From: Pontibacter oryzae
Lineage (GTDB): Bacteria > Bacteroidota > Bacteroidia > Cytophagales > Hymenobacteraceae
Direction of reading: 5' to 3'
DNA length: 64,000 nt
Assembly (NCBI RefSeq): GCF_003576375.1
Contig: NZ_QWGE01000003.1
Span: 682,001-746,000 of the forward strand
Positions 41,501 to 50,311 of the stretch are shown piece after piece. How positions within the stretch are numbered: position 1 is the first letter of the stretch; each line of letters starts with the position of its first letter. The translations under genes were made by a program, and so were the position numbers. Below the pieces are notes generated by a model that was not told the DNA's origin, did no database searches, and saw nothing but the letters and a program-made list of their open reading frames with translations.

Positions 41501-42226
41501 CTATACAACTGGCTGCCGGCCAGACTCCAGAAAGGCCTGGTTCTCTAGCACTGTTTCGCGGGAGATTTTCTCCAGAATAGGCTCCGGTTTGGAGAGGTTT
41601 AGCAGGTAGCCTTGCAAAGGGATAAGGTTGTACAGATCATGTGTAATGCACAGCACGGTTTTCTGTTGCTGGGTTACCCAATCCTGTAGTAGGGCAAACA
41701 CCTGGTTTTTATAATATACATCCAGTTGCTGCGTTGGCTCGTCTAGGAGGTTAATAGAAGCATCCTGCAGCATTAGCTGTGCCAGCCAGACAAGCTGCTG
41801 CTCGCCTCCAGAGAGCGTCGTGAAGTCGTGGTCGATGAGGTGTAAGAGTTGCAATTGCTCTAAAGTATGGGCTGCCAACATGTAATCCTCCGCAGAATAA
41901 TTCTCGAAAAATCGCTTCTTGCGGAACAGGCCCATCACCACCAGGTCGTGCACCTTAATCGGGAAGTTGATTACATTTTTTTGTGGCAGGTAGGCTACAA
42001 GGCCTTTGGCAGGCGCATCGGGGAGGTGGCGCAGGTCGTGGTTTTGCACCAGCAGCTGCCCTTGGTAGGAAATCTTGCCCTGAAAGGCACGGAAGAATGT
42101 AGTTTTCCCAGCGCCGTTATGGCCAACAATGGCAACAAAGGCAGGGGAGGGGATAGAAAACGAAAGGTTGCGAATCAGGACCCTTTGGCCATAACCCGCA
42201 ACCAAGTTTTTTGCTTCAACGATCAA
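41501..42226 (-). CDS. Orphan ABC transporter ATP-binding protein
   Basis: A 241-residue ABC ATPase with Walker A GHNGAGKTTFF, Q-loop AYLPQKN, signature LSGGEQQLVWLAQ, Walker B INLLDEPTQQLD and the switch His in CITHDLYNLI. Sequence style is that of metal-chelate/zinc or iron importers (FecE/ZnuC-like). No permease or binding protein is adjacent. There is no ATG; the first usable codon is TTG at 42226, with an in-frame stop a short way upstream. The upstream side is taken up by an AT-rich inverted-repeat element, so the original promoter or 5' end may have been replaced. Repeat elements thus flank the gene on both sides. Confidence 0.82.
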   Translation of the reverse strand: MIVEAKNLVAGYGQRVLIRNLSFSIPSPAFVAIVGHNGAGKTTFFRAFQGKISYQGQLLVQNHDLRHLPDAPAKGLVAYLPQKNVINFPIKVHDLVVMGLFRKKRFFENYSAEDYMLAAHTLEQLQLLHLIDHDFTTLSGGEQQLVWLAQLMLQDASINLLDEPTQQLDVYYKNQVFALLQDWVTQQQKTVLCITHDLYNLIPLQGYLLNLSKPEPILEKISRETVLENQAFLESGRQPVV

Positions 42227-42235
42227 GATCAGATC

Positions 42236-42325
42236 AATTAAAAATTAGAAATTGAAAAATTAAAAATGGAGTGAATGTATCCAGGAGCAATTTTTAATAT
42301 CTAATTCTCAATTTCTAATTTTTTA
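42236..42325. repeat. AT-rich inverted-repeat element between DUF2795 and ABC genes
   Basis: The left arm reads AAAAATTAGAAATTGAAAAA and the opposite strand of the right arm reads AAAAATTAGAAATTGAGAAT; both end near ATTAAAAAT. The 90-bp element runs from the TAA of the DUF2795 gene to about 10 bp before the TTG start of the ABC ATPase. It encodes nothing and resembles the element at 4705-4893 in layout (arm touching a stop codon, whole gap filled). Confidence 0.6.
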
Positions 42326-42544
42326 GTACTCGTCCTCGTTGAACATGAAGTCCTCTTTGGTCGGATAGTCAGGCCAGATCTCCTCGATGTTCTCGTATGG
42401 CTGTCCGTCGTCTTCCAGTGCTTGCAGGTTTTCAACCACTTCCATTGGCGCTCCTGAGCGGATAGAAAAGTCGATCAGCTCATCTTTAGTTGCTGGCCAG
42501 GGTGCGTCCTCCAGGTATGAAGCTAATTCAAGTGTCCAGTACAT
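42323..42544 (-). CDS. DUF2795 small protein
   Basis: A 73-residue acidic protein containing the short DUF2795 fold: MYWTLELASYLEDAPWPATK, ELIDFSIRSGAPMEVVENLQ and LEDDGQPYENIEEIWPDYPT. These small soluble proteins are very common in Cytophagales and have no known role. The ATG at 42544 has an unusually good Shine-Dalgarno (AAAGGAG on the minus strand, plus 42553-42559), which is rare in this phylum and suggests high translation. A TACTTTTG word further upstream fits the -7 consensus. Confidence 0.85.
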   Translation of the reverse strand: MYWTLELASYLEDAPWPATKDELIDFSIRSGAPMEVVENLQALEDDGQPYENIEEIWPDYPTKEDFMFNEDEY

Positions 42545-42552
42545 AGTATTTT

Positions 42553-42559
42553 CTCCTTT
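42553..42559 (-). promoter_or_regulatory. Strong Shine-Dalgarno of the DUF2795 gene
   Basis: AAAGGAG on the minus strand lies 8 bp before the ATG at 42544. Most genes in this window lack such a site, as expected for Bacteroidota. On the same strand TACTTTTG (plus 42585-42592) is a possible -7 box. Confidence 0.6.
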
Positions 42560-42770
42560 AACTTATTGGCTAATATAAAATAGTTTGCAAAAGTATAAAT
42601 AAAAATAACAACTAAAATTTTTGCAGAATATTAATTGCTTTTTTGTCCGTTTTTAACAACACAACGCAAATAAAACACAAATGTTCAAAACGGACCCTAC
42701 AAATTTAAACGATTCTTTTGCAGGTATAACATTAGGTGTAAGTATGGTAATAAGCTATACTTAAAACCTA

Positions 42771-42804
42771 AAAAGCGCCTGCTGCAAAGGCAACAGGCGC
42801 TTTT
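42771..42804 (-). terminator. Intrinsic terminator of the DUF349 gene
   Basis: AAAAGCGCCTG pairs with CAGGCGCTTTT, with an inner TGC/GCA pair, 29 bp beyond the DUF349 stop. The gap 42545-42770 otherwise holds the AT-rich upstream region of the DUF2795 gene and shows no other gene. Confidence 0.85.
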
Positions 42805-42833
42805 GAAAGTGATATGCTAAAAGAGTTAGGCTG

Positions 42834-44147
42834 TTAACGCGAAATAGCGCTTAACTGGCTCTGAAACATCTCGATAAGCGCAGTCTTGGTGCCAATCTTG
42901 CGGTTGAAGTTACGAATCTTGCCTTTAAGCATGTTACGAAACGCATCGTTGCTCGGCGAGTCGTTCAACTTGTCGAGGTTTGTTTCCAGCACTTCCAGCT
43001 CGCTCCTGTCCGATTTGATAAAGTCTTTAAGGGCGTTGATGCGGGCCTGCAGGCCATCTGTCTCCGAGAAGGTTTCGTTGCTTGCCTGCTGGCGCTTGCG
43101 GATGTAGTGCTCCAGGCTGCTCATTTCAAACACGCGGTCACAGGCTTTAATGAAGCGCTCCCAAACCGCGTCAGACACCTCTGGGCGAACCGGGCCAACT
43201 TTTTTCCACTCGGCCTGCAGTTCTTTGGCGCGCTTCACGGCATCGTTCAGGCTCTGGTCCTGTAGCAGGCGCTCGGCCTCTGCGGCTAGCTCTTGCTTGC
43301 GCTCGTAGTTCTGCTCATAGAACTGCTCCCTGGATGCGTTTTTCTCTTTCTGTATTTTGCGTTTCAGGCGCTCAAAAAAGTGGTTGTGGGCCTTGCGGAA
43401 GCTGTTCCAGAGGTTGGTCATGGTTTTGCGTGGCAGCGTGCCGTCCACCTCTTTCCACTGGTTTTGCAGTTGCTTCAGCTTAGCGGTAGTTTCCTCCCAC
43501 TCCTCCGAGTTCATGATGGCGTAAGACTGGTTGATCAGCTCTCTGTAACGCTCGTACGCACGGTTCTGCATACGTTTTTTGTCCTCGAAGAAGTTCTTCT
43601 TACGCTCAAAGAAATTCTCCACAGCGTTTTTAAAGCGCTCTTCAATCTCGTCGGTGAGTTCTTTTTCTACAGGGCCGGTTTTGATCCAGGCGGTGCGCAG
43701 GTCTTTCAGCTTTTCAGTTGCCTCTTTCCACTCAATGCTTTCGCTATGTGCCTCAGCCTCTTGTATCAGGCTAATCTTAATGGTGAGGTTCTTTTCTCGG
43801 TTCTGCTGGATGGTGCCGTTGATCTCTTCCTCGGCCTTGCTAAGGGCATGGAAAATCTGCTCAAAATCACCAAGAGCGTCGTAGCTGCCCACTTGCTCTT
43901 TCATGTGCAGCACCTTCATCAGGAAAGAGCCTTTGTTCTCTGAGGTTGCGATGCGTTCCAGCAGGCCATTCACCTTTTCCTGGAACATACCGAAACGCTT
44001 GGCAAAGTATACCAGCGAGTCATCTTCCGATTCCTTCACCTCACCCACCTGTCTGGCCGGGTAGTTCATAAAGGGCTTAAGCCATACTTGCTGGTCCTGA
44101 ATGAAACCATATTTCTTGGCTTCTTCCAATAGGTTGTTGTTTTCCAT
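42834..44147 (-). CDS. DUF349 coiled-coil protein
   Basis: A 437-residue, highly charged helical protein with repeated DUF349 units of about 75 residues. The repeated core is W...(L)KxLxxxWKxxGPV: LKDLRTAWIKTGPVEKELTD, LKQLQNQWKEVDGTLPRKTM and AKELQAEWKKVGPVRPEVSD, each followed by a helix with FF/R (FKNAVENFFERKKNFFEDKK, FRKAHNHFFERLKRKIQKEK). It is cytoplasmic; no role is established, though such proteins are nearly universal in Bacteroidota. The sequence contains almost no AAGTATA words. Start is the ATG at 44147. Confidence 0.88.
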   Translation of the reverse strand: MENNNLLEEAKKYGFIQDQQVWLKPFMNYPARQVGEVKESEDDSLVYFAKRFGMFQEKVNGLLERIATSENKGSFLMKVLHMKEQVGSYDALGDFEQIFHALSKAEEEINGTIQQNREKNLTIKISLIQEAEAHSESIEWKEATEKLKDLRTAWIKTGPVEKELTDEIEERFKNAVENFFERKKNFFEDKKRMQNRAYERYRELINQSYAIMNSEEWEETTAKLKQLQNQWKEVDGTLPRKTMTNLWNSFRKAHNHFFERLKRKIQKEKNASREQFYEQNYERKQELAAEAERLLQDQSLNDAVKRAKELQAEWKKVGPVRPEVSDAVWERFIKACDRVFEMSSLEHYIRKRQQASNETFSETDGLQARINALKDFIKSDRSELEVLETNLDKLNDSPSNDAFRNMLKGKIRNFNRKIGTKTALIEMFQSQLSAISR

Positions 44148-44478
44148 TTTACTGGATCGTGTTAAGCGTCGTAAGTAATAGTTGGGTAAGGATATACCAG
44201 GAATAAACTAGATTTAGCATACGCAGGCATTCTAGTAGCGTTCGCCACAGCTTGGTGCTAAATTCAGTAAGTGCAGCCCTTATCCATCAGTTTTTTACAA
44301 GTTTAATGATTTCGGCGCACTTTTGTGAAGTGCAAACACATGAATTTTTACGATATTTGTAATTCTCTGGGAAATAATAAGCATACAGCCAGGTATATGG
44401 CCAGGGCAACTGCCAACGGGCACACAACAGGCTGCAGCTTTGTTAGAAATATATTAGCAGAACACTATAAGTTATAGC
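44148..44478. other. Intergenic region between divergent DUF349 and ettA genes
   Basis: A short hairpin GCACTT-ttgtg-AAGTGC lies at 44317-44333. No exact TAnnTTTG box and no gene were seen. It must hold both promoters. Confidence 0.4.
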
Positions 44479-46149
44479 ATGAGCAACGAAACCATTATTT
44501 TCTCAATGGCTGGGGTAAGTAAGATTTACCCACCACAGAAACAAGTACTTAAAAATATTTATCTGTCTTTTTTCTACGGAGCTAAGATTGGCGTACTCGG
44601 CCTGAACGGCTCGGGTAAATCCAGCTTGCTAAAGATCATTGCTGGCGTTGATAAAGAGTTTCAGGGTGAGGTAGTTTGGTCGCCGGGTTACACGGTGGGC
44701 TACCTGGAGCAGGAGCCGCAACTAGACCCGACCAAGACTGTGCGTGAAGTAGTTGAGGAAGGCGTGAGCGAGGTAGTTGGTCTGTTGAAGGAGTTCGACG
44801 AGATCAACATGAAGTTTGGCGAGGAGATGACCGACGATGAGATGAACAAGCTCATCGAGCGCCAGGGTGAGGTGCAGGAGCGCCTGGACCAACTGAACGC
44901 CTGGGAACTGGATAACCGTCTGGAGCGCGCCATGGATGCCCTGCGTACCCCGCCAGAGGATGCCAAAATAGAGAACCTATCGGGTGGCGAGAAGCGCCGC
45001 GTAGCCCTGTGCCGCTTGCTGCTGCAGGAGCCAGACGTGCTATTGCTGGATGAGCCTACCAACCACTTGGACGCAGAATCGGTGGACTGGCTGGAGCAGC
45101 ACCTGAAGCAGTACAAAGGCACGGTAATCGCCGTAACTCACGACCGCTACTTCCTGGACAACGTAGCTGGCTGGATTTTGGAGCTGGACCGTGGCGAAGG
45201 CATTCCGTGGAAAGGTAACTACAGCAGCTGGCTGGATCAAAAGGCAAGCCGCCTGGCCCAAGAGGAGAAAACCGAAAGCAAGCGCCAGAAAACCCTGCAG
45301 CGCGAGCTGGAGTGGGTTAAAATGGCCCCGAAAGCACGCCACGCCAAATCGAAGGCGCGCCTTAGCCAGTACGACAAACTAGCCGGAGAGGAAGCTTCTC
45401 AGAAAGAAGAGAAACTGGAGCTGTTTATCCCGGATGGCCCGCGCCTTGGCTCGCAGGTAATCGAGGTGAACCATGTAAGTAAGGCATACGGCGATAAGCT
45501 GCTTTTCGAAGACCTTAACTTTGCATTGCCTCAGGGTGGTATTGTTGGTATCATTGGGCCGAACGGCGCTGGTAAAACCACGCTGTTTAAATTGATTACT
45601 GGCCAAGAGAAACCAGACGCTGGCGACTTTACTGTGGGCTCCACTGTGCAGATTTCTTACGTAGACCAGGAGCACGCGCAACTAGACCCGACCAAATCGG
45701 TGTTTGAGGTGATCTCGGGTGGCACAGAGCACATGATGATGGCTGGCCGCCAAGTGGTATCCCGCGCTTATGTGAGTAAGTTCAACTTCTCGGGCGGCGA
45801 CCAGGAGAAGAAGGTAGAAAAGCTGTCGGGTGGAGAGCGTAACCGCGTGCACCTGGCCATGACGCTGAAAGAAGGCGGTAACCTACTGCTGCTCGATGAG
45901 CCGACCAACGACCTGGACGTAAACGCGATCCGGGCGCTGGAAGATGCTTTGGAGAATTTTGCCGGCTGCGCCGTGATTATCTCTCACGACCGTTGGTTCC
46001 TGGACCGCATCTGTACGCACATTCTGGCTTTCGAGGGCGACTCGCAGGTGTACTGGTTCGAGGGTAACTACACAGAGTACGAGGAGAATAAGAAGAAGCG
46101 CATGGGCGACACAGAGCCGAAGCGTATCCGCTATAAGAAGCTAGTATAA
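44479..46149 (+). CDS. ettA: Energy-dependent translational throttle protein EttA
   Basis: A 556-residue ABC-F ATPase with two ATP-binding domains and no membrane part. Walker A motifs are [12 protein letters not shown] and [12 protein letters not shown]; signatures are [15 protein letters not shown] and [15 protein letters not shown]; Walker B regions are [14 protein letters not shown] and [14 protein letters not shown]. The inter-domain linker (about 240-320, rich in Lys/Arg/Glu) and [10 protein letters not shown] are typical EttA features. It binds the ribosomal E site and tunes early elongation to the ATP level. It has no AAGTATA word inside the gene except for CTAGTATAA at its stop. Start is the ATG at 44479. 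Confidence 0.96.
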   Translation: MSNETIIFSMAGVSKIYPPQKQVLKNIYLSFFYGAKIGVLGLNGSGKSSLLKIIAGVDKEFQGEVVWSPGYTVGYLEQEPQLDPTKTVREVVEEGVSEVVGLLKEFDEINMKFGEEMTDDEMNKLIERQGEVQERLDQLNAWELDNRLERAMDALRTPPEDAKIENLSGGEKRRVALCRLLLQEPDVLLLDEPTNHLDAESVDWLEQHLKQYKGTVIAVTHDRYFLDNVAGWILELDRGEGIPWKGNYSSWLDQKASRLAQEEKTESKRQKTLQRELEWVKMAPKARHAKSKARLSQYDKLAGEEASQKEEKLELFIPDGPRLGSQVIEVNHVSKAYGDKLLFEDLNFALPQGGIVGIIGPNGAGKTTLFKLITGQEKPDAGDFTVGSTVQISYVDQEHAQLDPTKSVFEVISGGTEHMMMAGRQVVSRAYVSKFNFSGGDQEKKVEKLSGGERNRVHLAMTLKEGGNLLLLDEPTNDLDVNAIRALEDALENFAGCAVIISHDRWFLDRICTHILAFEGDSQVYWFEGNYTEYEENKKKRMGDTEPKRIRYKKLV

Positions 46150-46200
46150 AGCTGAGCTGCCTAAAGTATAACTCATCTTTAGCACAAGTATAAATACAGA

Positions 46201-46231
46201 GAGGGCCGTTGCGTTTTGCAGCGGCCTTTTT
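46201..46231 (+). terminator. Intrinsic terminator after ettA
   Basis: AGGGCCGTTGC pairs with GCAGCGGCCTTTTT around GTTTT, followed by the T-run. It is about 50 bp after the stop. Confidence 0.85.
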
Positions 46232-46275
46232 CATGCCGATAGGTCCAGAATAGTATGGCTTGTTAGAAAATCAGT

Positions 46276-46283
46276 TAAATTTG
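46276..46283 (+). promoter_or_regulatory. Candidate -7 box of the acyltransferase pair
   Basis: TAAATTTG matches TAnnTTTG and lies 41 bp before the ATG at 46325. No well-spaced -33 TTG is present. Confidence 0.45.
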
Positions 46284-46324
46284 ATGGCAAGGCCTTCGCT
46301 TGCCTAAGACTTTGCCCATTACCC

Positions 46325-47317
46325 ATGATCACATACCTAAAACACGAACAGCTGGATAAAGCCAAGTGGGATGCCTGCATCATGGCATCCGCTGATAACA
46401 TGGTGTATGCTCTGTCGTGGTTTCTGGATGTGGTGGCCCCGGCCTGGCAGGGTTTGGTAGAGGAACTTGGTGGTGCTTATGTGACGGTAATGCCGCTGCC
46501 AGGCATCACAAAAATGAGCTTTCCGTATCTGTCGCAGCCTTACCATACGCACCAGCTTGGCGTTTTTACCACTGCCCAAAGCAGTAGCGGCATCCGTAAG
46601 GAAATGCTGGAGCTAGCCGTAAAGCGCTTCCGGTTCATACATAACTATCGCTTCAACATGAGCGATACCTCCACGCTCGAAACGCTGCAGGGCAAGTATG
46701 AGTTAATAGGCCGCTATACCCGCTACCTTATACTTGATAAACCTTATCAGGCGCTCTATAAAAGCTATACCCGCGACCGCAAAATGAACCTGAAGCGGGC
46801 GCAGCGTGCCAACCTGAGCATGTTTGAGAGCGACGATATAGAACCGCTTATCCAGCATTTCAAAATCCATATAGAGCATAAGGTGGTAGGCGGCGTGGCT
46901 GAGAGCACCTACCAGATGCTGCGGGAGCTATTTAAAGTGATGCAGGAGAAAGGCGTTGCCCAACTCATTTATACTACGGCAGGCGGCGAGGTAAACGCTG
47001 GGTGCCTGTTCATAAAGTATAATGGCGTAATCAGCTATGCCTTTAACTCCGCAGACAGTGAGGGGCGTGTAACCAACGGGCGCACGCTGGTACTGGACGA
47101 GATCATCAGGCAGTATGCAGGCACCGGTTATACTTTGGATTTTGAGAGCCCCATGATCGAGCAGATTGACCATTTCTATGCCAGCTTCGGGGCGCATAAA
47201 GTTAAGTACTTCGCGCTGCGGCATAATGCGCTGCCGTTCTATGTAAAGGTTGTCCGGGCTATCCGGATGAAAGTATACCGTGCCCTGTTCGCGTCAGGCG
47301 TTGCGGAAGAAGTATAA
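46325..47317 (+). CDS. FemAB/Acetyltransf_6-like acyltransferase, first of a tandem pair
   Basis: A 330-residue GNAT-superfamily protein of the FemAB/CelD-like type. The N-terminal half starts LDKAKWDACIMASADNMVYA and SWFLDVVAPAWQGLV. The second half carries the FemAB-like acyl-transfer domain: YTRDRKMNLKRAQRANLSMF, IEHKVVGGVAESTYQMLREL, GGEVNAGCLFIKYNGVISYA and DFESPMIEQIDHFYASFGA. Related proteins add amino acids or acyl groups to cell-wall or polysaccharide precursors, or remain unnamed. The next gene is a clear paralogue starting 5 bp after this stop. The last codons are GAAGAAGTATAA, so the stop lies within the repeated word. Confidence 0.75.
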   Translation: MITYLKHEQLDKAKWDACIMASADNMVYALSWFLDVVAPAWQGLVEELGGAYVTVMPLPGITKMSFPYLSQPYHTHQLGVFTTAQSSSGIRKEMLELAVKRFRFIHNYRFNMSDTSTLETLQGKYELIGRYTRYLILDKPYQALYKSYTRDRKMNLKRAQRANLSMFESDDIEPLIQHFKIHIEHKVVGGVAESTYQMLRELFKVMQEKGVAQLIYTTAGGEVNAGCLFIKYNGVISYAFNSADSEGRVTNGRTLVLDEIIRQYAGTGYTLDFESPMIEQIDHFYASFGAHKVKYFALRHNALPFYVKVVRAIRMKVYRALFASGVAEEV

Positions 47318-47321
47318 CGCT

Positions 47322-48317
47322 GTGCCCCATCTGCTCCATCATAACCAAATAGATAAAACCGCTTGGGATGTTTGTGTACATAACTTGGCGCAGCGGCAGG
47401 TATATGCCTTGTCGTGGTACTTGGATATAGTATCTCCGGGCTGGCAGGCTCTGGTGATGAAGGGTGAGACAGGAGAATACGTGGCAGTAATGCCGCTGCC
47501 AGTGCGTAAGAAGTATGGTATTTCATACTTGCAGCAACCCTTGTTCTGTCAGCAGCTTGGGCTATATACAACCTGCACGCTCTCTGACTCCCAACTTGGC
47601 ACTTTCTTAGAACTCATCCAAGCTAAATTCGGGTATACTGCAGGCTATGCTTTTTCTACAGACAATACCCTAGTTTTAAACCAGATTAGCGGCGGCCAGG
47701 ATTGGGGCAAACTTTACACCCATCACCTAAGCTTGCAACTCCCTTACCCACAGATATGGCAAGGCTATACCCGCGATAGAAAATACAACCTGAACAAGGC
47801 CCGCCGCGCAAACCTGAAACTGATCAATAGCCAAGATATAGAGCCGCTTATCTCGCTTTTCAGAGAGAACATTGCGCACAAAGTATACGGGGGCGTAGCT
47901 GAGCAGGCCTATATCATGCTGCGCCGGCTATTCACGGCCTGTCTAGAAAAGGGGATAGCGCAGCTGATGTATGCGACCACCGAAACCGGCAACATCCTAG
48001 CTGGCGGCTTGTTTGTATACTATGGGGGCCACATTATATACCTTTTTAACGCTGCCGATGCTAAAGGCCGGCAGCTTAACGCCCGTACACTCATCCTCGA
48101 CAACGTTATCCAGCGCAACGCTGAAACAAGTATGGTTTTAGACTTCGAGAGCCCAATGATAGAGAGCATTGCTGGGTTCTACAAAAGCTTTGGCTCAGAG
48201 GCTATCCCTTTCTATGAGTGGCGTTATAATCGGTTGCCGCTACCTATCCGATTGCTAAAGCAAGCCCGGCAAAAAATTTTAACCTATAGTTTAAATAATA
48301 AAACAAAGTACAAGTAG
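47322..48317 (+). CDS. FemAB/Acetyltransf_6-like acyltransferase, second of a tandem pair
   Basis: A protein of about 331 residues that aligns with the preceding one over its whole length: LHHNQIDKTAWDVCVHNLAQ, VYALSWYLDIVSPGWQALV, YTRDRKYNLNKARRANLKLI, GGVAEQAYIMLRRLFTACLE, ESPMIESIAGFYKSFGSEAI. The frame is open upstream to 47280, overlapping the first gene, but the alignment begins at a GTG at 47322, which is the better start and gives a 4-bp gap. Identity between the two is roughly half by eye, so the duplication is old and both copies are kept. It is likely co-transcribed with the first. Substrate unknown. Confidence 0.75.
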   Translation: MPHLLHHNQIDKTAWDVCVHNLAQRQVYALSWYLDIVSPGWQALVMKGETGEYVAVMPLPVRKKYGISYLQQPLFCQQLGLYTTCTLSDSQLGTFLELIQAKFGYTAGYAFSTDNTLVLNQISGGQDWGKLYTHHLSLQLPYPQIWQGYTRDRKYNLNKARRANLKLINSQDIEPLISLFRENIAHKVYGGVAEQAYIMLRRLFTACLEKGIAQLMYATTETGNILAGGLFVYYGGHIIYLFNAADAKGRQLNARTLILDNVIQRNAETSMVLDFESPMIESIAGFYKSFGSEAIPFYEWRYNRLPLPIRLLKQARQKILTYSLNNKTKYK

Positions 48318-48484
48318 TGCCTGCCTTCTGATTAAGCAGTAGAGCATACTTATATATCGTTAATCTTACAAAGTTCAAAAATATAAAGGATAATCAACAT
48401 ATTTCTTAATGTGACGTATGTTTTACTATAAGCTAAAATATTTGGCTTATTTCAATGTATGTTCTACCTCAAAGATTGTTGATC

Positions 48485-48586
48485 ATGAAAAAGGTTTACC
48501 AAAACAGCGATGCGATGGCTTATTGGATCATTGCTGGTTACTTTGCTGTAGTAAGCGCCATTGCTGCAGTGGCAGCCGGTTTGTAA
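48485..48586 (+). CDS. 33-residue single-span membrane peptide
   Basis: A short frame ATG (48485) to TAA (48586) encodes a 33-residue peptide: a polar start MKKVYQNSDAM, then a membrane segment AYWIIAGYFAVVSAIAAVAA ending in GL. The clean N-in/positive start, single hydrophobic helix and immediate hairpin after the stop suggest a real microprotein. It lies between the acyltransferase pair and the convergent serine hydrolase and is far too short for family assignment by eye. The surrounding 300 bp are AT-rich. Confidence 0.5.
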   Translation: MKKVYQNSDAMAYWIIAGYFAVVSAIAAVAAGL

Positions 48587-48587
48587 C

Positions 48588-48630
48588 TGTTTCCCTGCAA
48601 ACCTTTTGATTGTAGGTTAACAGGGAAACA
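48588..48630 (+). terminator. Two-stem hairpin after the 33-residue gene
   Basis: The outer stem TGTTTCCCTG (48588-48597) pairs perfectly with CAGGGAAACA (48621-48630). An inner stem AACCT/AGGTT closes a TTTGATTGT loop. It starts one base after the stop codon, so it belongs to the small gene's transcript; AAGTATAGC follows. Confidence 0.7.
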
Positions 48631-48640
48631 AGTATAGCAG

Positions 48641-50209
48641 TTACTTTACTTTAACAAATTCCAGCTCATCAAAGTGGAAATCCGGATTGTCGGAGTCGAG
48701 GCGCATTTGCGTGATGCTTCCGTCCGGGCCGGGTAAGAAGCGCACATTGGTCGGGTGCAGCAGGGCGAAGTCATTTTTCCAGTCCAGGTTAAAGATGTCC
48801 TGCTTCCAGAAGTTGAGTGTGCCGCTGAGCGCTGGTGCGGGCTCCAGTTGCAGGTGCAATTGCCCGTTCTTGAGTGTTATGGTGGCATCGCCGTACAGCT
48901 GGCTGCGGTATGTTCCGGCGTAAGCGGCTAGCTCCCGTGTGATTTTCTCTTTGCGTTTTTTCTCCTTCGGTGCTTTAGCAGCTGCCTCTTCGGCGGCTTT
49001 TTTTGCTTTAGCGGCGCGGTCCAGGTACTCTTGGCTCCAGTCGCGGCTGTTGGCTACGTGCAGCAGCTGGTCGATAGTATAGTTTGCAAGCGGCGTCATG
49101 ATGCTGCTCATGCTGTTGGTCAGGATCACGATGCCGATATTTTCTTCGGGCACCAGCACGGTTCGGCTGTTCATGCCCTCGTGGCCGCCGCCGTGGTAAA
49201 CCAATTTGCGCCCTTCATAATCACTCACAAACCAGCCCAGCCCCGCAGCCACAAAATGCGTGGAAGGCACAGCTTCCTCTGCCTGCTTCGATACCGGAAT
49301 AGGGTTGTGGGCCTGCCACATGTTGCGGCTGGATTCCTCGCTAAAAATCTCTTTGCCCTGGAAGGTGCCGCGGTTCAGCTGCAGGCGCAGCCACTGGGCA
49401 TTCTGGTTAACACTTGTGAAAATACCGGCGGCGGGGTTCCAGCTATCCCAGGCCGTGAGGGTTGTGGCAGAAGGCTTGCCGTTGGCATCAAAGCCGTGCG
49501 GCGAGGCGACGTTCTGAACGCCTCTCAGGTCGTTTACGGAAGTATAAGTGCGGCTCATGCCCAGCGGTTGCAGAAACGTTTCCTTAATGTATGCTTCCCA
49601 GCTTTTGCCAGTTACCTGCTCTATCACTTCGCCTGCCGTGATAAACATCAGGTTAGAGTAACCATATCCGTCGCGGAAGTCATACACAGGCTCCAGGTAG
49701 CGCATGCGCTTGATAATTTCTGGGCGGCTGTACGTGGTGTTGTACCAGAGCAAATCGCCGCTAAAGGTTTTAAAGCCGACACGGTGGCTCAGCAGGTCTT
49801 CTATCGTCAGGTTTTCGGTTACATAGGGGCTGTACAGCTGCAGGTATGGTACGTAATCCTTCACCTTGTCTTTCCAGCGGATCTTGCCCTGGTCTACCAG
49901 CGTGGCCAGCGCGGCGGCAGTGTAGGCTTTTGTATTGGAGGCGATGCCGAACAGCGTGTTCCCGTCAACCTGGCCGCCGGTTTTGCTGTTTAGAACGCCG
50001 TAGCCTCTCGAGAAAATAACCGAGTCGTTGCGGACGATGGCGATGGCCATTCCCGGCACGTCCCAGGCTTTCAGGGCTTTTTGATAGTAGGCATCCAGGG
50101 TATTTAAAGTGGCAGCGTTGCCTTGCTGGGCCCAGGCCTGTGGCAGCACGAGCAGGGCTAGCAGCAGCAGGGCCAACCGGAGCTGCCGGAAAGTATAGGC
50201 ATGTATCAT
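48641..50209 (-). CDS. Serine hydrolase of the class C beta-lactamase/PBP family
   Basis: A 522-residue secreted protein (signal peptide ending QAWAQQ) with a penicillin-binding-like serine hydrolase domain (about 30-390). The catalytic SxxK is SNTK in FGIASNTKAYTAAALATL, the YxN is YSN in DGYGYSNLMFITAGEV, and HGG in LVYHGGGHEGMNSRTVL stands for the KTG triad region. A C-terminal beta domain (DUF3471-like, about 420-522) follows a lysine/alanine-rich linker (AKAKKAAEEAAAKAPKEKKR). Such proteins are usually esterases, D-amino-acid peptidases or cell-wall enzymes rather than true beta-lactamases. Start is the ATG at 50209. Confidence 0.88.
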   Translation of the reverse strand: MIHAYTFRQLRLALLLLALLVLPQAWAQQGNAATLNTLDAYYQKALKAWDVPGMAIAIVRNDSVIFSRGYGVLNSKTGGQVDGNTLFGIASNTKAYTAAALATLVDQGKIRWKDKVKDYVPYLQLYSPYVTENLTIEDLLSHRVGFKTFSGDLLWYNTTYSRPEIIKRMRYLEPVYDFRDGYGYSNLMFITAGEVIEQVTGKSWEAYIKETFLQPLGMSRTYTSVNDLRGVQNVASPHGFDANGKPSATTLTAWDSWNPAAGIFTSVNQNAQWLRLQLNRGTFQGKEIFSEESSRNMWQAHNPIPVSKQAEEAVPSTHFVAAGLGWFVSDYEGRKLVYHGGGHEGMNSRTVLVPEENIGIVILTNSMSSIMTPLANYTIDQLLHVANSRDWSQEYLDRAAKAKKAAEEAAAKAPKEKKRKEKITRELAAYAGTYRSQLYGDATITLKNGQLHLQLEPAPALSGTLNFWKQDIFNLDWKNDFALLHPTNVRFLPGPDGSITQMRLDSDNPDFHFDELEFVKVK

Positions 50210-50311
50210 GTAGAAGTATAGAAATTGTACGATGCAGCAATATACTTATATTTAGAACGATAGCGAAACAGCGCAAAGGGGCAGGCAAGTATAAAATTGC
50301 GCTGTTTCGTG

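Noticed and set aside
48418-48609. 63-codon frame overlapping the 33-residue peptide gene in another frame
   Set aside because: Cys-rich, irregular translation running through the hairpin; the 33-residue frame has a far better membrane-protein pattern.
49031-49993. 320-codon open frame opposite the serine hydrolase
   Set aside because: Antisense to a gene with intact catalytic motifs; no recognisable protein pattern.
48641-50209. Antibiotic-resistance beta-lactamase
   Set aside because: The family motifs fit class C-like serine hydrolases, but the HGG motif, the extra C-terminal domain and the context point to a general hydrolase, not a dedicated resistance enzyme.
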